NCBI GenBank assembly: GCA_947498055.1
Contig: CANMJA010000018.1
Coordinates: 20,019-84,018, forward strand
Length of the DNA stretch: 64,000 nucleotides
Source: an uncultured Tenacibaculum sp.
GTDB taxonomy: Bacteria; Bacteroidota; Bacteroidia; Flavobacteriales; Flavobacteriaceae
Reading direction: 5' to 3'
The notes below the pieces were generated by a model, which saw nothing but the letters and a program-made list of their open reading frames with translations, was not told the DNA's origin and made no database searches. A program made the translations under genes and the position numbers. Of the stretch, positions 45,519 to 54,032 are shown in pieces (position 1 is the stretch's first letter; every line of letters begins with the position of its first letter).

Positions 45519-47174
45519 TCAGTTTTTAATGTAAGGTAAAATGTGTTTTTCAAAAATTTCTTCTGGTTGTTGTGTTTTTCCATTTCTATAATTTCCTGAT
45601 GTAATAACAACAACAACTTTTAAATAAGGAATAACAAAAATATACTGTCCGCCAGCTCCTCTAGCTTCAACAGATTCAATATTTTTTCCATTAATTGGAT
45701 AAGTATTGTGCCACCATAAATATCCATATCCGTTTTTATCAGGTACATTCTCTAAATTATGATAATTCTTAAATGAGTATTTAACCCACTTTTTAGATAG
45801 TATACGTTTTGAATTCCATTTTCCTTGATTAAGATAAAGTTCTCCAAATTTTAACATATCTCTTGGTGTTAGATACATTCCACCTCCAAAATATGGTTTG
45901 CCTTTTAAATCTGTTTGAATGATATAATTTGATATTTCAAGTTCTTGAAAAAGGTACTTGTCCATAAACAATTCTAACGGTTCAGAAACAATTGAATCTA
46001 TTGCAATACCAAGTAAATACGGATTAGCTGAACCATAATTAGCCTCTGTGTTTGGTTTGTTTATCATTGGAGCTTTCAAAACGGTTTCTGTCCAATCTTT
46101 AGTGGGTTGGTAATTGTTCTCAGATGCTGAAGACTTCCTTTCTCTCGTATAATCGTCAGCATCTAATCCTGAACTCATTGTTAAAAGACTCTGAATATCA
46201 ATTTGCGTTTTTTGGTTGTCTTTATGTGTTTGATATTTTTTAGGTAGAAAATCAAAAATGGATTGCTTAATACTTGTAAATAATGATTTGTCCTTTGCAA
46301 TTCCAACAATAGCTGACGAAATACTTTTTGATGCTGATTTCATATCGTGTGGGATATTTGCATTGTAGCCATCAAAATATTTTTCGTAAACTATTTTTCC
46401 TTTTTTTGAAATTAAAACGGAATGTGTGTTAGGTAATGAATCCTTTGAAATAAATTTTTCCATTTCGGTAAGTTTGAGAATAGAAATTTTATTGTTATTA
46501 AGTAACCCTCCAATTTTCCAGTCCGTTTTGGATTTTTTTAAATCTATTTCTGTTAGTAAATTGTTTCCTAAATAAATGCCTAATTGAATTTCATCTGTTG
46601 TTAACTTTCCTTTAAATTTCAATCCAGTTTTAAAATCGGTAAACGAGATAGCGTCATTTTCTTTTTGAAAATTGTTACACCAAGTTCCTGTAAATCGGTT
46701 ATCTCCAAAAATTGGATAAGCTTCATATTTATTTTCTACTCCATTTTCAACGCTTAAATAAAAATTTAACGATTTTAACTCATCTACCATTAATACATTC
46801 CAAATACCTACAAAAGTATTATTATCTGCTTGTGTAAGTTTTAAGTGATAAAGAAGTATTCCAGAGTTGATGAATCCGTTAATTTCTTTACCGTTTTTAG
46901 ACAAAATACCTTTAAAAGAATAATTTTCAGAAAAAGGTATTTCTATTAAAGAAGTACTTTTTATATTAAAAGGATGATCAATAATATTTGTTTTGTTAGA
47001 AATTTTAAATCTAGCTTTTTCAAGTCCTAAATTTTCTATTTCTACTTTTAGGTTGAATGTTTTTGAATTTTCTATTTTTCCTTCCCAACCACTTGTATAT
47101 TCTACCATATTCTGGGTATAGACAGAATATGAATAAAGAATGGTAAGTAGTAATATCAGGTCTTTGATTCTCAT
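45519..47174 (-). CDS. Beta-lactamase-family serine hydrolase with N-terminal beta domain
   Basis: 551 residues with a signal peptide (DLILLLTILYSYSVYTQ). Residues about 20-235 form an all-beta domain with lipocalin-like strands. The C-terminal part is a class C beta-lactamase/DD-peptidase fold: HSVLISKKGKIVYEKYF, the SxxK motif in MKSASKSISSAI, TEANYGSANPYLLG (YxN-like), and GARGAGGQ-like GAGGQYIFVIPYL (KTG position). In this family the activities range from esterase to peptidase. No resistance role is implied. It is a stand-alone gene. Confidence 0.88.
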   Translation of the reverse strand: MRIKDLILLLTILYSYSVYTQNMVEYTSGWEGKIENSKTFNLKVEIENLGLEKARFKISNKTNIIDHPFNIKSTSLIEIPFSENYSFKGILSKNGKEINGFINSGILLYHLKLTQADNNTFVGIWNVLMVDELKSLNFYLSVENGVENKYEAYPIFGDNRFTGTWCNNFQKENDAISFTDFKTGLKFKGKLTTDEIQLGIYLGNNLLTEIDLKKSKTDWKIGGLLNNNKISILKLTEMEKFISKDSLPNTHSVLISKKGKIVYEKYFDGYNANIPHDMKSASKSISSAIVGIAKDKSLFTSIKQSIFDFLPKKYQTHKDNQKTQIDIQSLLTMSSGLDADDYTRERKSSASENNYQPTKDWTETVLKAPMINKPNTEANYGSANPYLLGIAIDSIVSEPLELFMDKYLFQELEISNYIIQTDLKGKPYFGGGMYLTPRDMLKFGELYLNQGKWNSKRILSKKWVKYSFKNYHNLENVPDKNGYGYLWWHNTYPINGKNIESVEARGAGGQYIFVIPYLKVVVVITSGNYRNGKTQQPEEIFEKHILPYIKN

Positions 47175-47244
47175 TTTTTGATTGATTTTAGATGAATTGC
47201 AAAGATGTTATTATTCTATTTGCTAAAATTGTATATAATTAACA

Positions 47245-48045
47245 TTAGTAAACATTCTTTAAAAATTTTGTTGGCGTTGAATTATATGTTTTCTTAAAGT
47301 TTGAAATAAAGTGACTTTGGTCATAGAAACCACACTGATAACAAATTTCAGTCATAGAAAACTTTTTAGAGAGAAGTAAATGAAACGCTTTATTTAATTT
47401 AATCAATCGGATGTAATTACCAAGACTTGTTCCAAAATATCGATTGAATTCTCTAGACAGATGAATTGGATGTATGTTTAATTTAGAACTTAAGCTTTTT
47501 AAAGAATAGTCTATTTTTTCCTCCATCAATAATTCTTTTAGTTGACTTACCCAGATTGGTTTTTTTCGATTCCCTTTTTTGGATTCTTTTATAGTGTTAA
47601 ATATGTCAATCAAATTACTCTCAATACTTAAATTTGAATACGGGTCATTAATTTTAGTTTCATTAAATACCTGATTCATTAGGTTCTTTATTATTGGGTT
47701 TTTTAAATTGATACTTCCTTCAAAATCGGTTATTTGAATATCAAAATTTGAAAACCAATCTTCATTCAACTCAATGTGAAAGCCTCTGGTATATTCAGGT
47801 GGTTTTATATTGTAATGTGAGTCTTGCCAATTATGAAATAGTAGATTTCCAGGCTCTAAATAGTAGGATTCTTTTTTGTTCGATTCAAATAATTTACCTT
47901 GAAGTAAATAGGTGAAGTATGGATTTTCGTGATAATGCCAATCAACCTTACTATGTGTGTATTCTGTATCGGTAATGATTAGATTTTCAAAAGCTGATTT
48001 TTGATAATGACTTCCGTAAAATTCTCCTGTTTTTAATTTATTCAT
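47245..48045 (-). CDS. AraC-family transcriptional regulator with cupin-type sensor
   Basis: 266 residues. The N-terminal cupin-like domain is visible as DWHYHENPYFTYLLQGKLFE and EPGNLLFHNWQDSHYNIKPPE. The C-terminal AraC HTH includes SLKSLSSKLNIHPIHLSREFNRYFG and SMTEICYQCGFYDQSHFISNFKKTYN. It sits 71 bases downstream of the start of the serine hydrolase gene (45519-47174), on the same strand, and may control it. Ligand unknown. Confidence 0.9.
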   Translation of the reverse strand: MNKLKTGEFYGSHYQKSAFENLIITDTEYTHSKVDWHYHENPYFTYLLQGKLFESNKKESYYLEPGNLLFHNWQDSHYNIKPPEYTRGFHIELNEDWFSNFDIQITDFEGSINLKNPIIKNLMNQVFNETKINDPYSNLSIESNLIDIFNTIKESKKGNRKKPIWVSQLKELLMEEKIDYSLKSLSSKLNIHPIHLSREFNRYFGTSLGNYIRLIKLNKAFHLLLSKKFSMTEICYQCGFYDQSHFISNFKKTYNSTPTKFLKNVY

Positions 48046-48060
48046 TATTTTTTTAACTTG

Positions 48061-48140
48061 TTATCGATACTTTTGCTGTGATTAGTACGGGATTAAAATG
48101 CACTTAAATCGAGTTAAACACTTATTAGTAGGTGTTTGTT
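48061..48140. repeat. Degenerate cassette-type repeat
   Basis: The left part, GTTATCGATACTTTTGCTGTGATTAGTACGGG in outline, shares GATTAGTACGGG with the site at 52584. The right end GTTTGTTATAG is a weak partner. Shortened compared with the others. Confidence 0.3.
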
Positions 48141-48149
48141 ATAGTTGTT

Positions 48150-48899
48150 TTATGTGCTTAAATCTGTTTCTTCCCAATTTATTCCTTTAGATAACATCCA
48201 AGTTAAAGAATGTCTTCTCTCGTGAATTACTCCACCATTTCCTATCGGATCAAAATTATCAGGAACTGTTTCCGAACCTAATTGAGCACTTCTGACTGCA
48301 TTATGCAAACAATAAAATAAATCTTCTTTTTGTATTAATTCATTCTCTGAAAGAGTCTGCTTGTCTTTTATCCAGTTCTCAATATTTTCATCTAAAGGAC
48401 AACTATAATCTTGTAAAATTTCTTGCATCTGTTCACCAGACATCATTTGACCCGAAATCTCAGGCTCTTTATACCCAAAATACCAAGCTAATGACCAAGC
48501 ATTTTCGAATTTCCAACCAATAGAATTTCTTGCTTGTTCGTCATCTCTTGGTGTATTTAGAATTTCTCTCTCTCCTTTATCCATAAAATTTTTAAGGTCA
48601 TTTCCGTCAATAAAATTCAGAATTTTAGTGGTTTCTAAATTTTCTTCAGGAACCATTAACCAAAGAATAAGGGCTTTAATTGCATTAAGTCTTTGAGCAA
48701 TTTCAATAGTTGGACGTAATTGTCTTTCAAATTCTGTAGGTAAAGAACTTGTAGGTCTAAATCCAGCATCAAGACAAATGGAAATATTCTTAAGTCTTAA
48801 ATCCGTCATCCAAGGTACTTTTTTGAAAGGTTCTAAATGATCTTCATTTGTAGTTCTCTTTTCATTTTTAGAACCAAATATTTTCTTAAAAAAACTCAT
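48150..48899 (-). CDS. DUF4272-domain protein
   Basis: 249 residues, cytoplasmic. It shows the DUF4272 pattern: ICLDAGFRPTSSLPTEF, ALILWLMVPEENLE, WKFENAWSLAWYFGY, PEISGQMMSGEQM and NGGVIHERRHSLTWMLSKGINWEETDLST, the highly conserved end ('ERR-AL-WL----DWDDV'). The family has no established biochemical role; it occurs in accessory regions of many bacteria. A single gene unit. Confidence 0.85.
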   Translation of the reverse strand: MSFFKKIFGSKNEKRTTNEDHLEPFKKVPWMTDLRLKNISICLDAGFRPTSSLPTEFERQLRPTIEIAQRLNAIKALILWLMVPEENLETTKILNFIDGNDLKNFMDKGEREILNTPRDDEQARNSIGWKFENAWSLAWYFGYKEPEISGQMMSGEQMQEILQDYSCPLDENIENWIKDKQTLSENELIQKEDLFYCLHNAVRSAQLGSETVPDNFDPIGNGGVIHERRHSLTWMLSKGINWEETDLST

Positions 48900-49038
48900 T
48901 ATTATTACTTGTTTTAATTCTAACTAGCGTTAATTTTTTTGTTAATTATCAGTGTTTAAATTGTCTCAAAAATCCCGCTTTTTTGCCTTTTGATATTAGT
49001 ATAGTACTAAAAGGTTTGAGAGCTATGAGGGATTGTAG

Positions 49039-49158
49039 CTAACGTTTTATGTATGGTTCGTTGTTGAGGTATTAAGTTAGTAAAAATAACCAAACGTTTG
49101 GTTAGTTTATAAGGTTTTTAAAGAGAAATTTACAGCAATTAATTATACATTTCGTTAG
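49039..49158 (+). repeat. attC-like cassette site 1
   Basis: Left arm CTAACGTTTTATGTATGG at 49039; right arm ends TATACATTTCGTTAG at 49158. CTAAC/GTTAG outer boxes, a short unpaired spacer, then ATGTATGGTTCGTTG pairs with CAATTAATTATACAT (three G.T wobbles on the plus strand). The stop codon of the next gene (49155) lies inside the right-hand GTTAG box. Confidence 0.7.
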
Positions 49159-49595
49159 TTACTGGCTTTTATTTTTAACTCATTAATATTTACTTTCAGT
49201 TTTACAGATTTTCTATTGTCATTTGTTCCATATTTTATTTCAAATTCTTTTTGGTAATACTTGCTTGCTGTCATTTTTAAGAGTTTGGGGTGATAGAAAG
49301 GACCTATTTCGAAAAGTTTTTGATTAGGTTCTTCATCGAATTCAGATACTGCAATTAATAGGTTATGAGAAACTTCATGCCTTTCTTCAATTCCAGCACT
49401 TCCACTTCCATTGTCAATTTTGTATATTCTTACAGATAAATCATGTTGCCTATTTTCTCCTATTAGTTCAGAGTTATTCAATACTTTAATTAGTCTAATA
49501 TTTTTAGACTTAGTTATTTTTATTTTTTCTTGTCCGTAAGATATGTTTATGAAACAAATAGAGAATATTAAAATTAAAGTTGATTTTATTTTCAT
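49155..49595 (-). CDS. Small exported hypothetical protein
   Basis: Start at 49595 gives MKIKSTLILIFSICFINISYG, a clean signal peptide; the longer frame from 49658 has none. 146 residues. The mature part is beta-rich (IRLIKVLNNSELIGENRQHDL, SVRIYKIDNGSGSAG) and ends with SVKLKVNINELKIKASN. No family recognised. Its stop codon TAA is part of the CTAAC box of the cassette site to its left, and another site begins 10 bases above its start: a single-gene cassette by layout. Confidence 0.65.
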   Translation of the reverse strand: MKIKSTLILIFSICFINISYGQEKIKITKSKNIRLIKVLNNSELIGENRQHDLSVRIYKIDNGSGSAGIEERHEVSHNLLIAVSEFDEEPNQKLFEIGPFYHPKLLKMTASKYYQKEFEIKYGTNDNRKSVKLKVNINELKIKASN

Positions 49596-49604
49596 ATAGA
49601 GCTT

Positions 49605-49781
49605 GTAGTTAAGGGCTTCGGCTATGATTATTGCGGAGATTAATTTCCGATTAAGCAATTAGCCAAAACTTTTTATTTTTATTTTTTGATTTTAAAAGCC
49701 AAATCCAAAGATTTGGCAGACTTTATAAAAATACACTAAACTTTGGATTAAGCACCAAAGCCGGTATTAATTATTTGTTAC
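49605..49781 (+). repeat. attC-like cassette site 2
   Basis: Left arm GGCTATGATTATTGCGG (49619-49635), right arm CCGGTATTAATTATTTGTTAC ending at 49781. The loop contains GCCAAATCCAAAGATTTGGC, the inner hairpin shared with other sites. The outer left box is degenerate (GTTAAG). The stop codon of the RDD gene (49778-49780) lies in the right box. Confidence 0.62.
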
Positions 49782-50476
49782 CTATTGTTTTCAAATACAT
49801 TAGTGTTTCCTATAATGTCATGAATAGTCTTTCTTCTTGATTTTATAATTAAACTTATTATTAAAATAAAAAAATGCAATATAGCTCCAATAAAAACTAA
49901 TAATGATTTAAAGAAATTTCGAGCTAAAATATTTCTGAAATTCATTTTATTCCCATCTATATTTACCACTTTAAGATGAAAAATCATTTTACCAATAGTT
50001 TGACCTTTAAAAAATGTGTCGAAAAGTAACCCATAAATAAACCAAATACATGTATATATTATTATGAATTTAAAAAATACAGAAGAATCCCCATGAGTCC
50101 TATATCTTGACAATAAATCGTAATTTAAAAGAGTTAAAAGTTTTTTCAGTAAAAATGAAAGGAATATAGTTATAAGTGAATCTATTATAAAAGCGAATAA
50201 ACGTTTACCAAAATTCCCAATTATTTTTAATGATTGATTATTAATGATTGGCTCATATTTACTAATAGATAGAACGTTTTCAGGATTAAAAACTTCGTTA
50301 CAAATTTCACACCTAACAATATCTTTGATTTTTCTTAAAATAAAAAGAGGAATGAAAAATAAAGTAAAATATCTATTAACTTCACTCAATTCATATTTTT
50401 GACCATAACAGTTGGGGCACTTAAAAGAACCGTTATCAATTTTTTTTACTTTTGTAGTTGAACCAAAGATGATCAT
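49778..50476 (-). CDS. RDD-family membrane protein with zinc-ribbon N-terminus
   Basis: 232 residues. N-terminal zinc ribbon (FKCPNCYGQKY ... VRCEICNEVF, four Cys). Then the RDD domain: GKRLFAFIIDSLITIFLSFLL with the Arg-Asp signature, a second helix (FIIIYTCIWFIYGLLFDTFF) and FKGQTIGKMIFHLKVVNIDG, and a last helix (LLVFIGAILHFFILIISLII) with RRKTIHDIIGNTNV. RDD proteins are membrane proteins suggested to be transporters. Cassette-bounded single gene. Confidence 0.88.
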   Translation of the reverse strand: MIIFGSTTKVKKIDNGSFKCPNCYGQKYELSEVNRYFTLFFIPLFILRKIKDIVRCEICNEVFNPENVLSISKYEPIINNQSLKIIGNFGKRLFAFIIDSLITIFLSFLLKKLLTLLNYDLLSRYRTHGDSSVFFKFIIIYTCIWFIYGLLFDTFFKGQTIGKMIFHLKVVNIDGNKMNFRNILARNFFKSLLVFIGAILHFFILIISLIIKSRRKTIHDIIGNTNVFENNR

Positions 50477-50564
50477 TTTTTGTTTTTTAATTGAATACGG
50501 TCTCGTGTATAAGCACTACTTTTCAGGCTACAATATTTATAGCAATATAGTAAATTCGCTCTTT

Positions 50565-50864
50565 TTAATTCGGTGAGTGAAGTCCAATTTTATTTCCTTC
50601 CGAGTCGTGGAAAATTGCAAAATATCCACTCTCATCAGCGTGATGTGTTTTAGGTATAATAATTTTACCACCATTTCCTTCTATTTTGTCAAGAATAATT
50701 TGCAAATTATCTCCTCCATTCAGGTAAATTGTAATTCCTTTGGCAGAAGGCTCATAACCTTCAGTTTTCATAATTACTCCTGTAACCATCTGGTTTTGAT
50801 ATGGGAATAAACCCATTTCCATTCCAGGGAATTCTAATTTTTTAATTTCTTCTCCGTGATTAAC
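50565..50864 (-). pseudogene. 5'-truncated VOC/glyoxalase-like gene
   Basis: The frame is open from 50864 and encodes VNHGEEIKKLEFPGMEMGLF, then a normal second half of a VOC fold: VTGVIMKTEGYEPSAKGITIYLN, ILDKIEGNGGKIIIPKTHH and YFAIFHDSEGNKIGLHSPN, with the metal-binding Glu and His positions of this half. The first beta-alpha-beta half is missing. The frame is cut off by a stop immediately upstream, and the DNA to the right is the remainder of a methyltransferase in another frame. A scar of deletion. Confidence 0.72.
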
Positions 50865-51130
50865 TTAACTTTTGAGTCAATGTCTAATCCGCTAAAATAA
50901 CTTTTAGGATGCTTTTGTTTTCCCATTATCAAATTTTGGCCTGTTCCAAACCCAAATTCAAGTATTTTTTCGCCATTCTGAGGGCTTATTTTATTTATTA
51001 GCTTGTTCCTGAATTTTGTTTCAGGCATTGTTAATTTTATGGTTAAATCATACATTCCGGTTAACCAATCATAACTAAGTGCGGGAATAAAATCTTTTTT
51101 ATTGGAATCTGTCATTTTCGTTTCCTTCAA
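50834..51130 (-). pseudogene. 3'-truncated SAM methyltransferase gene fused to VOC remnant
   Basis: 98 codons. It starts normally (MTDSNKKDFIPALSYDWLTGMYDLTIKL), with SAM motif I ILEFGFGTGQNLIMG and SGLDIDSKV (motif II). After that the frame runs into VOC-derived DNA and stops after 10 unrelated residues. A full enzyme would need about 100 more residues. The junction lies around 50861-50870. The first 30 bases of the fragment that follow the junction are shared with the VOC reading frame. Confidence 0.72.
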
Positions 51131-51156
51131 TTAACCTCGTATTAATTATAGCATTG

Positions 51157-51747
51157 TTATACAGATTTTCTTAATTGGTAAGTGGTTTGTTGGAAAAAAA
51201 ATAAAACCGACCTCCTTCTTTTTGAGATAACCTCTAAGTTATATTTTTCAAATACACTTTCCCAACCTTGCTCTGTCTTATTCTGATAAGTCATTTTTGA
51301 ATGACCAAAATTTACAATTAAATCAATAAACATTGTTATTGCTTTTTGAATATTATTGTTATACGTATCCTCAATAATAATAATTTCCTTAGATACTCTT
51401 TTTGATTCGATAATAAGTTTTTCTGGATCAGTTGAGTGATGTAAAACCGTCAGTAACAAAACAGTATCAAAAGAATTCATTTCAAATGGAAGTTCTATTC
51501 CATCATATATAATTGGATTAATCCTTTTAATGATTGAGAGATTCTTTATATCAGCAGGAACAATATTATATCCTTTTTCTATTAAGTGATTTGCGATCAA
51601 ACAATTTCCACTTCCTAAATCTAAAATCTTGTTATTCTTTGAAATAAGATCAATGAATTGAAGACTCTTTTTCTCGACCCATTTGTCAAGAATTGGAGAT
51701 AGCAGTTTTTTAAATAAAGGTATCTTATTAATTATTTTTAAAATCAT
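51157..51747 (-). CDS. Class I SAM-dependent methyltransferase
   Basis: 196 residues, a complete methyltransferase of the UbiE-like group: NKILDLGSGNCLIANHLIEK (motif I), IVPADIKNLSI, LPFEMNSFDTVLLLTVLHHST (motif IV) and SKEIIIIEDTYNN. Substrate unknown. A right-arm remnant of a cassette site (CGTATTAATTATAGCATTGTTA) overlaps its end, and a full site begins 18 bases above its start. Confidence 0.88.
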   Translation of the reverse strand: MILKIINKIPLFKKLLSPILDKWVEKKSLQFIDLISKNNKILDLGSGNCLIANHLIEKGYNIVPADIKNLSIIKRINPIIYDGIELPFEMNSFDTVLLLTVLHHSTDPEKLIIESKRVSKEIIIIEDTYNNNIQKAITMFIDLIVNFGHSKMTYQNKTEQGWESVFEKYNLEVISKRRRSVLFFFQQTTYQLRKSV

Positions 51748-51764
51748 TAGGTTTCTAATTCTGA

Positions 51765-51953
51765 CTAACGTTAAGTATAAAAAATCGTAAGTCAGGAGGT
51801 AAGCAGTACACTTCGATTTGATACTAAGCCAAATATAAATATTTTGCTTTTACTTTTTTAATAAACGTCAAGTTTTATATTTGGCGACTTTGTAAATGAA
51901 CAAAAACCTTTCTATTAAGAATGAAACCTCTGTGTTTTCCTATACTTTGTTAG
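51765..51953 (+). repeat. attC-like cassette site 3
   Basis: Left CTAACGTTAAGTATA at 51765, right TATACTTTGTTAG ending 51953: outer boxes CTAAC/GTTAG, spacer, inner AGTATA/TATACT. The loop contains the AAATATAAA ... TTTATATTTGGCG inner palindrome. Confidence 0.68.
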
Positions 51954-51967
51954 CTACAGTATTCATT

Positions 51968-52576
51968 TTACAAGTCGAGTTCGATTTTGTGTTTAGGAGA
52001 TAATATACTTATTCCTGGATATCTATTATTCAAGTTTAGTTTTATATTTTTTTTATAAAATGTTTCTTTTTCAGTTTTATATGTTTCATATCCGTCTATT
52101 ATATATTCTTTCTTACACTCAATTTTCCCTGTCAAAATATCAAAACTCCAATTAAGTAAAAACATGTTTATATAGCCATAAAAACCTTTATATTCAATTA
52201 GTACGAATTTATTATTTTGAAATCTATATGTATCCTTATAGAACCATTTTTCAAGCCCCTCTGGATTATTGCTTTGAAAAATTATTAGTGTTCCGTTTAG
52301 TATATCAATATGTACATCTCCATAATTATAAATAGCTTTTCTTGATTTTTGCCATAAATTCCATATTCCTTTTGATGATTTTAATATTTGAATTTCTCGA
52401 GTTTCTAGATTGACGGCATTTTTTATGTCATAAACGATTACTTTTTCATCAATTCCATCATTATCTAAATCGCCTGTTTTTGTAGAAAGTATTTCGTAGC
52501 CATTTGGAATCAATTGCTCTTGTCCTAACAATATAAAGTCAGTTAATATTAAAATTGTAATTAATAGATATTTCAT
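51968..52576 (-). CDS. Exported hypothetical protein with a VCBS/EF-hand-like motif
   Basis: Start at 52576 gives MKYLLITILILTDFILLG, a signal peptide; 202 residues. Early in the mature part is KTGDLDNDGIDEKVIVYD, the calcium-type loop DxDxDG of VCBS/FG-GAP-like proteins. The rest is beta-rich (LIIFQSNNPEGLEKWFYKD, FVLIEYKGFYGYINMF). Typical of small Bacteroidota exported proteins whose activity is unknown. Single gene between two cassette sites (51765 and 52584). Confidence 0.65.
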   Translation of the reverse strand: MKYLLITILILTDFILLGQEQLIPNGYEILSTKTGDLDNDGIDEKVIVYDIKNAVNLETREIQILKSSKGIWNLWQKSRKAIYNYGDVHIDILNGTLIIFQSNNPEGLEKWFYKDTYRFQNNKFVLIEYKGFYGYINMFLLNWSFDILTGKIECKKEYIIDGYETYKTEKETFYKKNIKLNLNNRYPGISILSPKHKIELDL

Positions 52577-52583
52577 ATTGTAG

Positions 52584-52777
52584 CTAACGGTTTTGGCTAT
52601 GATTAGTACGGGGTAGAGAAGCGGTAATTTCTGAACTTGCACTTAACTAAACCTTTTAATTTTGTTTTAATTTTTTATTTTCAAAGTCAAATCAAAAGAT
52701 TTGGCGGACTTTATAAAAATACACTAAATTTTGGGTCAAGCACCAAAATCCGTATTAATTATAGGAGCCATTGTTAG
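52584..52777 (+). repeat. attC-like cassette site 4 (best example)
   Basis: Left CTAACGGTTTTGGCTATGATTAGTACGG in outline: CTAAC, 8 unpaired bases, then CTATGATTAGTACGG. Right: CCGTATTAATTATAG, spacer, GTTAG at 52773-52777. The inner boxes pair over 15 bp with two G.T wobbles on the plus strand. The loop holds GTCAAATCAAAAGATTTGGC. Confidence 0.78.
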
Positions 52778-53369
52778 TAGCTTTTCTTTTTATTATCTCA
52801 TTAATTTTTTCCGTTTTATATTCCACTAGTTTTTTATCACCATTAAATTGTCGGCTGATATAAGGTAACTCTTCTCTAAATTCATCAATATCCCATTGCT
52901 TTTCAAGTAATTTCAATTCAATATCTATAAATTTGAATTTCAATTTTTCGTCTCTTCTGATTATCTCAAAATCTTCAGGCTGAATAGAATAATAGTGTTC
53001 AGAATTAATCTCAATAGCTTTTATGTACATTTCTATAACTTCCGTAAGAGATTTCACTTTATGTCCTCTATATAATTCTGCTAAAGTCAAAATAGCGACA
53101 CCGGAATTTTCGGATTTAGAATACACTAATTCCCAGAATTCAATTTCATTTCCCTTATCCCATCCAAAACCATAATGAGAATCCCAATATCCCGCTAGAA
53201 TAGCTTTCTTTAGAATTATAACACTTTCTTCTTCAAGTTCTTTATATTTTTTGATTAGTTGTCGTATCGATTTATAATCGTGATTAACAATTACAAAATC
53301 TCTAATTTCAGAAGATTGTTGAGATAAATCCGTTTTGGTATTATATTTTCCTAATTGATATAGTTTCAT
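52755..53369 (-). CDS. Hypothetical TPR-like protein
   Basis: 204 residues, cytoplasmic, mostly helical: SIRQLIKKYKELEEESVIILKKAILAGYWDS, SGVAILTLAELYRGHKVKSLTEVIEMYIKAIEIN resembles Sel1/TPR-type pairs. No known family. The last residues (ATNNGSYN and stop) are encoded by the right arm of the cassette site at 52584-52777, so the recombination site reaches into the coding sequence. Another site lies above its start. Confidence 0.62.
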   Translation of the reverse strand: MKLYQLGKYNTKTDLSQQSSEIRDFVIVNHDYKSIRQLIKKYKELEEESVIILKKAILAGYWDSHYGFGWDKGNEIEFWELVYSKSENSGVAILTLAELYRGHKVKSLTEVIEMYIKAIEINSEHYYSIQPEDFEIIRRDEKLKFKFIDIELKLLEKQWDIDEFREELPYISRQFNGDKKLVEYKTEKINEIIKRKATNNGSYN

Positions 53370-53384
53370 TTTTTTGAATTGCTA

Positions 53385-53510
53385 CTAACGGGTTTGCATA
53401 TATTTCAGTTTTGGTTAAACAAGCCGCTTCGTTTCGACCTTAAACTGAAGTTAGTTAAAAGTACAGAACTTTGAAGTAGGAGTCAAGCCAAAATTGAATT
53501 TATGCGTTGT
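53385..53510 (+). repeat. attC-like cassette site 5, interrupted by an intron fragment
   Basis: Left CTAACGGGTTTGCATATATTTCAGTTTTGG in outline, right CCAAAATTGAATTTATGCGTTGT. Outer boxes CTAAC / GTTG(T), inner GCATATATTTCAG with the matching right arm. The group IIC intron fragment begins directly after GTTGT. Confidence 0.65.
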
Positions 53511-53616
53511 GTGTGCTTTGAATGGTAAATATAATTCAAAATAACGAATGTCCCACAGGGTGTAAGTCCCGATTACGAGGAAGTAATGCTCCTAAGTAAA
53601 GCAAGTGGCAAGGTTA
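53511..53616 (+). mobile_element. Group IIC intron 5' fragment, copy 1
   Basis: Starts GTGTGCTTTGAATGG and continues with CACAGGGTGTAAGTCCCGATTACGAGG and GCAAGTGGCAAGG in outline, the domain I landmarks of group IIC introns. Cut after about 106 bases, where IS3 sequence begins. Inserted on the plus strand at the right end of an attC-like site. Confidence 0.72.
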
Positions 53617-53631
53617 AATAATTCGAATGCT

Positions 53632-54020
53632 TACCTACAGAAATATATGTGACGTCAGACACCCATTTTTCTCCTAACACAGTACTTGTAAAATCTCTAT
53701 TGAGTATGTTTTTGCTACTGGATTATCATGCTTTGATTGTGTAGCTGCTATAAACTTTCTTTTCAGAATACTTTTTAACCCCATTTGTTTCATCAATTTT
53801 TCGATATAGGAAATACTATAAACTAAATCTTCTGATTCTAATTTCTTTTGAATCCTACTGCTTCCGTAAATACTATGATTCTAAAAAAAATGATGCTTAA
53901 TCTTAGCTTTTAAATGATCTAATTTTTCATTTATTTTATCAATATTTGATAACCAATTATAGTATGAATTCCTACTTGCTTTCATGTATTTACACATCTT
54001 CTCAACCGAATATTTAGACT
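53632..54020 (-). pseudogene. IS3-family transposase (OrfB) N-terminal remnant
   Basis: The minus strand encodes SKYSVEKMCKYMKASRNSYY, NWLSNIDKINEKLDHLKAKI, then a stop, NHSIYGSSRIQKKLESEDLV, MKQMGLKSILKRKFIAATQS and, near the left end, EKWVSDVTYI (start of the integrase core). One internal stop and a frame change at the left are seen, so it is inactive. The C-terminal part of an OrfB of this kind is at 58275-58556 on the other strand. The two remnants flank the five-gene block 54033-57963. Confidence 0.72.
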
Positions 54021-54032
54021 TATTTTGAAATA

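Noticed and set aside
45519..47174. Serine hydrolase as an antibiotic-resistance beta-lactamase
   Set aside because: It has the SxxK fold but an added beta domain and the esterase/peptidase-type spacing; nothing supports a resistance role.
52680..52720. GCCAAATC...GATTTGGC inner hairpins as ordinary terminators
   Set aside because: They always occur inside the larger palindromes at a fixed place and lack a following T run on either strand.
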